Source: Arthrobacter sp. fls2-241-R2A-200 (GTDB lineage Bacteria; Actinomycetota; Actinomycetes; Actinomycetales; Micrococcaceae). Taken from it: 64,000 nucleotides of DNA. Location: contig NZ_JARVRJ010000007.1 of assembly GCF_030209745.1 (NCBI RefSeq), forward strand, positions 1 to 64,000. The letters run 5' to 3'. Positions 57,877-64,000 of this stretch are shown piece after piece (within the stretch, counting starts at the first letter, position 1; every line of letters begins with the position of its first letter). The position numbers were made by a program, and so were the translations under genes. The notes beneath the pieces are model-generated. The model worked only from the letters and a program-made list of their open reading frames with translations, was not told where the DNA came from and searched no databases.

Positions 57877-59199
57877 CTAAGCCCGCAAGCCGAGTTCCGA
57901 GGTGGGGATCTTTGCCGATTCGCGGGCCGTTAAGGCGGCGACCGCGGCGATGACGCAGACGATGCCCGAGAAGACCGAGACCGCAACCCAGCCCCCAGGT
58001 TTGGTGCCGCCGACGGCAGAGACGATAGTGGGCGCGAAGCCCGCGGCCAGGAAGCCCAGTTGAGTCCCGATGGCCAAGCCCGAGAAGCGGACTTTGGTGC
58101 TGAACATCTCCCCGTAGAAGGACGGCCAGACGGCGTTTGCAGCAGCGTAGCCGAAGGAGAAGTATGCAACGGCCGCGAGGAACATCAGCGGCGTGGATCC
58201 GGAGTCGAAGGACAGGAAGAAGAAGGGCGTCAGGATGGCGCTGGAAAGAGCGCCGTAAATAAACACCGGCTTCCTGCCGATTTTGTCGGCGAGCATACCG
58301 AACAGCGGCTGCGTTCCCAGTGCGACGACGTTGGCCACCACCACCAGCCACAGGGTAATAGTGCTGTTCACGTGGGAAACGTCCTGGGCATATTTAATGG
58401 CGAGCGTTCCAAAGACCGTACTGATGGCGGCGATGAAAGCACAGCAGACAACACGGAGGACATCCCGCCAGTGGTGCTTGAGCAGGTCGGCGATAGGCAG
58501 CTTGGAGATCTGGTTGTTCTTCCGTGCCTCGGCGAATGCCGGCGGCTCGTGCAGTGTCCGGCGAATGAAGTACGCGACCACCACTACTGCGGCACTGAGC
58601 CAGAATGGGATCCGCCAGCCGATTCCGTACTTGATGTCGTCAGGAAGTGCGACCACGGGGATGAACACCAAGGCTGCCAGGATCTGGCCCCCTTGAGTTC
58701 CGGTCAGTGTCCAGGAGGTGAAGAAGGAACGACGGTTGTCCGGGGCGTGCTCCAGGGTCATCGACGACGCGCCGGCTTGCTCTCCGGCCGCCGAGAAACC
58801 TTGGCAAAGGCGGGCCAGCACCAGCAGGATCGGGGCGCCCCAGCCGATGTTCTTGAAGTCCGGCAGGCAACCAATCACGAACGTTGAGGCGCCCATCAGG
58901 ACCAGGGTGAACATGAGGACCTTTTGGCGCCCGATCCGATCCCCGAAGTGGCCCAGGAAAGCGGCGCCGATAGGCCGGGCAAGGTAGGCGAAGCCAAAGG
59001 TGGCGAAGGACATGACCGCGGCATTGGCGTCGGCGGACGGGAAAAACACGTGCGGGAAAATCAGTGCCGCGGCTGAGCCGAAGATGAAGAAGTCGTAATA
59101 CTCGACGGCGCTGCCCAGGAAGCTGGCGAGGGCTGCTTTCTTGGGCGTTCCGGTGGTTTCTGTAATGCCTGGCGTCGCTGACGGCATTGTTTGGCGCAT
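57877..59199 (-). CDS. MHS-family MFS transporter, probable shikimate/quinate importer
   Basis: The 440-residue protein has twelve helices and the metabolite:H+ symporter signature ASFLGSAVEYYDFFIFGSAA in helix 1, then ARPIGAAFLGHFGDRIGRQK. These transporters import organic acids and include ShiA for shikimate. Genes for shikimate use lie on the other side of the intergenic region, which supports that substrate. AAGGA precedes the ATG. Confidence 0.82.
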   Translation of the reverse strand: MRQTMPSATPGITETTGTPKKAALASFLGSAVEYYDFFIFGSAAALIFPHVFFPSADANAAVMSFATFGFAYLARPIGAAFLGHFGDRIGRQKVLMFTLVLMGASTFVIGCLPDFKNIGWGAPILLVLARLCQGFSAAGEQAGASSMTLEHAPDNRRSFFTSWTLTGTQGGQILAALVFIPVVALPDDIKYGIGWRIPFWLSAAVVVVAYFIRRTLHEPPAFAEARKNNQISKLPIADLLKHHWRDVLRVVCCAFIAAISTVFGTLAIKYAQDVSHVNSTITLWLVVVANVVALGTQPLFGMLADKIGRKPVFIYGALSSAILTPFFFLSFDSGSTPLMFLAAVAYFSFGYAAANAVWPSFYGEMFSTKVRFSGLAIGTQLGFLAAGFAPTIVSAVGGTKPGGWVAVSVFSGIVCVIAAVAALTARESAKIPTSELGLRA

Positions 59200-59402
59200 G
59201 GGAGGTTCCTTCTGTGACGACGATGTCGCTGATCTGTCTTCTGCGGAGTCTCACGCCGAGTGCGGCCTGTCGATCCCGGGCAAGTAACCGCATGGTGGAA
59301 GTTACTTGTGCAATACAGCAATAGTGACTGTGAGAGCGGTCACCTGTCAAGAGATGTCCCCACTATCTAGAAATAGCTCTCACTATGTGGGAGCATCGAT
59401 AC

Positions 59403-60173
59403 ATGAGTGTGAAAGACGACACAAAAACAGACATGGTTGGAAAGGCGCTGAGCCTGCTCGTACTGCTGGGGGACGAGCCCCGGGGCGCCAGCGCCGCCGA
59501 CTTGGCCAGGAGTGCGGGCCTTCCCTTCAGCACCACGTACCGCTTGCTGGGCTCCCTGACGCGCGACGGCTTTGTCGATTATGAACCCGATGGCCGCCGC
59601 TATCACTTGGGTTTGCGCGTGTTCCAACTGGGGCAGCGGGTGTCGAATCATCACGGCTTTGCCGCAACTGCATTGCCGGTCCTGCAGCGGGTCACGGAGC
59701 GCACCCAAGAGGCCACCATCCTCTCCGTGCGCGACGGGAACCATCACCTGACGGTCAACAAGGTGGACGGACCGAAGACGTTCCGGGTAACGAGCGATCC
59801 GGGGCACTTGGGCGCGCTGCATACGACGTCGGTGGGTAAGGCAATCGTGGCTTTCGAGGAAGAAATAGAACGGAAACGCTTGCTGGAGGAACTGCCCCTT
59901 GAGCCGTTAACGGAGCGCTCCATCACTGACAGGGATGCTTTCCGAGCGGAGATCGACCAGGTTCGGCGCCAAGGCTACGCGGTGATGGACGAGGAAAACG
60001 AGATCGGTATGCGGGCTGTCGCCGTCCCGGTGCTCAATGGCCAAGGCCATGCTTTCGCCTCGCTTGCCACCGCCGTCCCCGTCTTCCGCATGACCATGGA
60101 GGAGCTCCTTGCCTTCGTGCCCACCTTGCAGGAGGCTGCGGCTGAACTTTCGGCACGCCTGCCCCAGCGCTAA
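59403..60173 (+). CDS. IclR-family transcriptional regulator
   Basis: The protein has about 256 residues with an N-terminal winged helix (ASAADLARSAGLPFSTTYRL) and the IclR effector domain (LGALHTTSVGKAIVAFEEEI and GMRAVAVPVLNGQGHAFASL). ATG at 59403 begins MSVKDDTKTD; a start 18 nt earlier is possible. It lies between the transporter and the shikimate genes and likely controls both. Confidence 0.88.
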   Translation: MSVKDDTKTDMVGKALSLLVLLGDEPRGASAADLARSAGLPFSTTYRLLGSLTRDGFVDYEPDGRRYHLGLRVFQLGQRVSNHHGFAATALPVLQRVTERTQEATILSVRDGNHHLTVNKVDGPKTFRVTSDPGHLGALHTTSVGKAIVAFEEEIERKRLLEELPLEPLTERSITDRDAFRAEIDQVRRQGYAVMDEENEIGMRAVAVPVLNGQGHAFASLATAVPVFRMTMEELLAFVPTLQEAAAELSARLPQR

Positions 60174-60245
60174 CCCCTTGCGAGGCCCGCTCTGCTGGGT
60201 AATTGAACCCGGGAGCGTGTAGAGCGGGCCCCGCAACGCTACGTT

Positions 60246-60281
60246 TGTTCGCGATAAGAACATGCGTGCGGAATATGAACA
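60246..60281. promoter_or_regulatory. Candidate IclR operator before the shikimate operon
   Basis: TGTTC-N7-GAACA (60246-60262) is a perfect 5-bp inverted repeat, and a third GAACA half-site follows at 60277-60281. Three half-sites resemble operators of the PcaU/PobR-type IclR regulators. It lies in the 191-nt gap before the shikimate dehydrogenase gene. Confidence 0.5.
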
Positions 60282-60364
60282 TTTGTAGTAATCTAAACAA
60301 CACCGAAGGCGGGAGCGCCACTATCGCCTCCCATCGGCGGTGGTTAAGTTAAAGGAGCTTGAGG

Positions 60365-61279
60365 ATGAGCAACCGAGCCGAGTCCGTGCTGGTGGGCCTG
60401 ATTGGTGAAGGCGTCATGCCCTCGCTGACCCCTCCCATGCATGAACGCGAAGCCGACGTTCAGGGCCTTCGCTTGCTGTACCGCCCCATCGACCTGCTGG
60501 AACTCGCTTTGCCTGCTACCGCCGTCGGCGATCTCCTCACCGCAGCCCAGCGCATGGGCTACAACGGGTTGAACATCACCCACCCCTGCAAGCAGTTGGT
60601 GCTGGAGCACCTTGATGAAATTTCCGACGACGCCCGCCGCTTGGGTGCCGTCAATACGGTCCTGATTCAGGACGGCCGGCTCATCGGCCACAACACGGAC
60701 TTCTCCGGCTTCGGCGCGGCGCTCGCCAATGGGCTCCCGCAAGCAAAGCTCCACCGCGTGGTCCAGCTCGGCGCGGGTGGCGCCGGATCCGCCGTCGCCT
60801 ATGCGTTGCTCAAGGCCGGTGTCGCCACTTTGGATCTCGTCGACGTGGATCCGGCCCGCGCCGCAGAACGCGCTGAGGAACTAGGCGGCCTCTTTCCTGC
60901 CAGCACGGTCACGCCGCACATCCCCGGCGAATTGCCGGAGCTCATGCCGCTGGCTGATGGCCTGGTGCACTGTACCCCGATCGGCATGGCCGCACACCCG
61001 GGCCTGCCCCTGGACATGGCTCTCCTGGAGCCACGGCACTGGGTGGCGGACATCGTTTACCGCCCCATCGAAACTCAGTTGGTCCGCGAGGCTCGCGCCA
61101 TGGGCTGCGACGTCCTCGACGGCGGCCGCATGGCAGTCGGGCAGGCGGCGGACGCCTTCCGACTCATCACAGGGCGCGAAGCCAACCCTGAACGGATGCG
61201 GGCGCACTTCTTGGAACTCATCGCTTTCGAGGATGCAGCGTCTGCTGCCGACCCAACCCTCGCAAAGGCAGGCCGCTGA
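60365..61279 (+). CDS. Shikimate (quinate) dehydrogenase
   Basis: The 304-residue enzyme has the substrate motif GLNITHPCKQLV with the catalytic Lys, the NTDFSGF motif with the catalytic Asp, and VQLGAGGAGSAVAYALLKAG for NAD(P). It oxidises shikimate or quinate to the 3-dehydro compound; the catabolic neighbours suggest NAD use in degradation and not aroE biosynthesis. ATG at 60365 follows AAAGGAG. Its stop overlaps the next start by one base (TGATG). Confidence 0.88.
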   Translation: MSNRAESVLVGLIGEGVMPSLTPPMHEREADVQGLRLLYRPIDLLELALPATAVGDLLTAAQRMGYNGLNITHPCKQLVLEHLDEISDDARRLGAVNTVLIQDGRLIGHNTDFSGFGAALANGLPQAKLHRVVQLGAGGAGSAVAYALLKAGVATLDLVDVDPARAAERAEELGGLFPASTVTPHIPGELPELMPLADGLVHCTPIGMAAHPGLPLDMALLEPRHWVADIVYRPIETQLVREARAMGCDVLDGGRMAVGQAADAFRLITGREANPERMRAHFLELIAFEDAASAADPTLAKAGR

Positions 61280-63150
61280 TGCGCACCGGAATCGCCACGG
61301 TCTGCCTGTCCGGCACGCTGAAAGAGAAAATGCAGGCCTGCGCCATCGCAGGGTTTGACGGCATTGAGATCTTCGAGCAGGACCTCGTCACCACGGCGCT
61401 CAGCCCGGAGGACGTCCGGAAGATGGCCGCGGACCTCGGCTTGGGCCTGGACCTTTACCAGCCGTTCCGCGATTTCGACGGCGTCACCCCGGACCTGTTG
61501 AAGGCCAACCTCAAGCGCGCGGAGGCCAAGTTCAACCTGATGGAACGCCTGGGGATGGACACCATCCTGGTCTGTTCGAACGTCGCCACAGCAACCATCG
61601 ACGACGACGGGCTGCGGGCCGAACAGTTGGACGAACTTGCCCGGCTTGCCGGCGACCATGGGGTCAAGGTGGCCTATGAAGCCTTGGCGTGGGGCAAGTA
61701 CGTCAACGATTACGAGCACGCCTACCGCCTTGTGGAGATGGTGGACCACCCCAACCTTGGGACCTGCCTGGACTCCTTCCACATCCTGTCCCGCGACTGG
61801 GATACTGCCCCGATCGAGGACATGAACGCGGAGAAGATTTTCTTCGTGCAGGTGGCCGACGCCCCCCAACTCACCATGGACGTGCTGTCCTGGAGCCGCC
61901 ACTACCGGGTTTTCCCGGGAGAGGGCCAGTTCGAGCTCGCCAAGTTCATGGGTCACGTCGTCCGGGCAGGCTACACCGGGCCTGTTTCGCTTGAAGTCTT
62001 CAATGACGTTTTCCGGCAGTCCGATACCGAGCGGACCGCCGTCGACGCCATGCGTTCGCTCATTTGGCTGGAGGAACAGAGCGCCAAGTGGTTGTCCGGC
62101 AGCCCGGCGGAGACCGGGGCAGGAACCCAAGGGAACAACCGCCGTCGTTATCCCATGGAACTTGCCACGTTGCCCAAGGTGAACGAGCCGGCCGGCTTCA
62201 ACTTTGCAGAGGTCAAGGCGGACGACACTGCGCAGCTTGAGAAGCTCCTGGGGCAGCTCGGCTTCGAATTCAACGGCCGCCACCGCACCAAGGACGTCCA
62301 GCTCTGGACCATGGGGCAGGCCCGCGTCATCATCAACGAGCAAGCCGCATCCCACGCCGAGCCTGCCATCGCCGCGTTGGGGTTCGACGTCGATTCACCG
62401 GTGATTGCCTCCGCTCGCGCCCAGCAACTCAAGGCACCTGTGGTGGCCCGCAGGGTCCAAGCCGACGAGGAAGTCTTCCAAGGAATCGCAGCCCCGGACT
62501 CCACCGAGATCTTCTTGTGCCAGGGCAGCCCGGACGGAACCGCTGCATGGACGCAGGAGTTTGGTGAAGGGGTAGGACATCCGGAGGCGGGCCGCGCAGC
62601 GGTGATCGACCACGTCAATCTGGCCCAGCCGTGGCAGCACTTCGACGAAGCCGTCCTCTTCTACACCAGCGCCCTCGCCTTGGAACCGCAGCCCTTTGCC
62701 GAGGTGCCCAGCCCCGGCGGGCTGGTGCGCTCGCAGGTGATGCAAACCGGCAACAAAGCCGTCAGGCTGGTGCTGAACCTCGCGCCGGCGCAGCAGGCCG
62801 AAAAAGCACGCAAAACGTATCAGGAACACATCGCTTTCGCAGTAGACGACCTCGTGGCAACAGCCCGGTCCGCACGCGATCGGGGGCTCGAGTTCCTGCA
62901 GATTCCCGCCAACTATTACGAGGACCTTGACGCAAGGTTCGATCTCGAACCTGGCTTCCTGGCCACCCTCAAGGAGCTCAACCTCCTGTATGACCGGGAC
63001 GCCGACGGCGAATTCCTCCACTTCTACACGGCCACAGTTGGCAGCGTGTTCTTTGAAATGGCGGAGCGTCGAGGCAGCTATGACGGCTACGGGGCGCCCA
63101 ACGCTCCGGTGCGTCACGCCGTGCAGTACGACTCGCTCCACCGGGTGTAA
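61279..63150 (+). CDS. 3-dehydroshikimate dehydratase fused to an HPPD-like domain
   Basis: The 623-residue protein has two domains. Residues 1 to about 275 form a sugar-phosphate isomerase/AP-endonuclease-like barrel (MRTGIATVCLSGTLKEKMQA, YEALAWGKYVNDYEHAYRLV) with metal ligands. Residues from about 295 are like 4-hydroxyphenylpyruvate dioxygenase (RVIINEQAASHAEPAIAALG, VDHVNLAQPWQHFDEAVLFY). This is the architecture of QsuB/QuiC-type dehydratases that convert 3-dehydroshikimate to protocatechuate. The dioxygenase-like half is thought not to catalyse that step. Confidence 0.85.
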   Translation: MRTGIATVCLSGTLKEKMQACAIAGFDGIEIFEQDLVTTALSPEDVRKMAADLGLGLDLYQPFRDFDGVTPDLLKANLKRAEAKFNLMERLGMDTILVCSNVATATIDDDGLRAEQLDELARLAGDHGVKVAYEALAWGKYVNDYEHAYRLVEMVDHPNLGTCLDSFHILSRDWDTAPIEDMNAEKIFFVQVADAPQLTMDVLSWSRHYRVFPGEGQFELAKFMGHVVRAGYTGPVSLEVFNDVFRQSDTERTAVDAMRSLIWLEEQSAKWLSGSPAETGAGTQGNNRRRYPMELATLPKVNEPAGFNFAEVKADDTAQLEKLLGQLGFEFNGRHRTKDVQLWTMGQARVIINEQAASHAEPAIAALGFDVDSPVIASARAQQLKAPVVARRVQADEEVFQGIAAPDSTEIFLCQGSPDGTAAWTQEFGEGVGHPEAGRAAVIDHVNLAQPWQHFDEAVLFYTSALALEPQPFAEVPSPGGLVRSQVMQTGNKAVRLVLNLAPAQQAEKARKTYQEHIAFAVDDLVATARSARDRGLEFLQIPANYYEDLDARFDLEPGFLATLKELNLLYDRDADGEFLHFYTATVGSVFFEMAERRGSYDGYGAPNAPVRHAVQYDSLHRV

Positions 63151-63197
63151 GCCCACCGCCCCTGACCGTCATAAGAAGCCATAGAAAGGAGCCAGCC

Positions 63198-64000
63198 GTG
63201 CCGCAAGACCACACAGCACAAGTTACTGCCACAGAAGCGCTCGAATCCGAGGAACTCGTGCCACCCGCAGAGCCACACGCGGCCCACGAGACCAAGGATG
63301 TGGAAACACAGGCGGATCTCAGTGCAGAGATCAAGGCCATCGGAGCCCGCTACGCCGAGGCACTCAAGAATGGCAAAGCACCGGAAACCATGCCGCGGCT
63401 GGACTACGCGCCGTACCGGAGCAGCATCCTCCGCCACCCCACCAAGAGCCTGCACCACGCGGACCCGGAAACCATTGAGCTCTACTCGCCGGCGTTCGGC
63501 CACCAGGACGTGCACGCCCTGGAATCCGACCTGACCATCCAGCACAACGGCGAACCGCAGGGCGAGCGAATCATCGTTTCGGGCCGGGTGCTCGACGGCG
63601 ACGGCCGCCCGGTTGCCGGCCAGCTCGTGGAGATCTGGCAGGCCAACGCGTCCGGTCGCTACATCCACAAACGCGATCAGCACCCCGCACCGCTTGACCC
63701 GAACTTCACCGGCGTCGGACGCTGCATTACCGGCAGCGACGGCTCTTACAGCTTCACCACCATCAAGCCTGGCGCGTACCCGTGGAAGAACCACCTGAAC
63801 GCGTGGCGTCCGGCCCACATCCATTTCTCCATGTTCGGCTCGGAATTCACGCAGCGCATCGTCACCCAGATGTACTTCCCCGGCGACCAGCTCTTCCCGT
63901 TGGACCCCATCTACCAGTCGATCGTAGACCAAGACGCCCGGGATCGCCTGGTGGCCCAGTACGATCACGAGCTGACCAGCCCCGAGTGGGCCCTCGGGTA
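63198..64000 (+). CDS. pcaH: Protocatechuate 3,4-dioxygenase beta subunit, cut by window end
   Basis: The GTG at 63198 follows AAAGGAG. The visible 267 codons hold a long acidic N-terminal extension and the intradiol dioxygenase core. GAYPWKNHLNAWRPAHIHFS supplies iron ligands (Tyr, His, His), and TQMYFPGDQLFPLDPI follows. The beta subunit binds Fe(III) and, with PcaG, opens protocatechuate to beta-carboxymuconate. pcaG should follow beyond the window. It links the shikimate operon to the beta-ketoadipate pathway. Confidence 0.9.
   Translation, partial: MPQDHTAQVTATEALESEELVPPAEPHAAHETKDVETQADLSAEIKAIGARYAEALKNGKAPETMPRLDYAPYRSSILRHPTKSLHHADPETIELYSPAFGHQDVHALESDLTIQHNGEPQGERIIVSGRVLDGDGRPVAGQLVEIWQANASGRYIHKRDQHPAPLDPNFTGVGRCITGSDGSYSFTTIKPGAYPWKNHLNAWRPAHIHFSMFGSEFTQRIVTQMYFPGDQLFPLDPIYQSIVDQDARDRLVAQYDHELTSPEWALG

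Overview
The window reads as the chromosome of a high-GC soil actinobacterium, most likely Arthrobacter/Paenarthrobacter (Micrococcaceae). The evidence is a secreted inulin fructotransferase very like those described from Arthrobacter, mycothiol-type maleylpyruvate isomerase, bioB followed by a BsaP-like gene, GTG/TTG starts, and dense catabolic operons with IclR, MarR and LacI regulators. This is inferred from remembered family features; no search was run.

Layout. 0-1.3 kb: 5' end of a serine recombinase gene and a decayed LysE exporter. 1.3-7.9 kb: a minus-strand oxidation operon (membrane protein, gluconate-dehydrogenase subunit-3-like protein, GMC oxidoreductase, thiamine-diphosphate enzyme, enolase-superfamily enzyme, small protein) divergent from a MarR gene. 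8-10.1 kb: aldose 1-epimerase and glucose dehydrogenase. 10.1-11.3 kb: a short tandem repeat, a broken alpha/beta hydrolase and a broken resolvase. 11.35-17.6 kb: 3-hydroxybenzoate to gentisate to central metabolism, with a frameshifted IclR gene and two matching palindromic operators. 17.6-29.2 kb: core-like genes (GH13 enzyme, SDR-type epimerase, LssY-like membrane protein, BNR-repeat protein plus MoaD/ThiS protein, FG-GAP metalloprotease, bsaP-bioB).

29.5-47.7 kb is an accessory island. It holds many small single genes: three related SUFU-domain genes (one truncated), a Tdi1-like immunity gene interrupted by TGA, paired membrane-protein modules, lipoproteins, an HNH-like protein, an ECF sigma factor with its partner, and a complete serine recombinase. 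Two features unify it. A roughly 25-bp imperfect palindrome centred on GGATCC recurs in gene-to-gene gaps, with about a dozen recognisable copies. A 48-bp res-like dyad occurs twice in inverted orientation, 15 kb apart, each copy beside a recombinase gene or fragment. The island also contains a tRNA-Ala-like locus in circularly permuted order (3' half before 5' half) with its own -10 box and terminator.

47.7-57.8 kb: an inulin/difructose anhydride III system. A secreted GH91 inulin fructotransferase makes DFA III, a dedicated ABC transporter imports it, a cytoplasmic GH91 paralogue opens it, a GH32 enzyme splits the fructose disaccharide, a PfkB kinase phosphorylates fructose, and a LacI protein regulates. 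57.9-64 kb: shikimate/quinate catabolism (MHS transporter, IclR regulator, shikimate dehydrogenase, 3-dehydroshikimate dehydratase fusion) leading into protocatechuate 3,4-dioxygenase, whose beta subunit runs off the window end.
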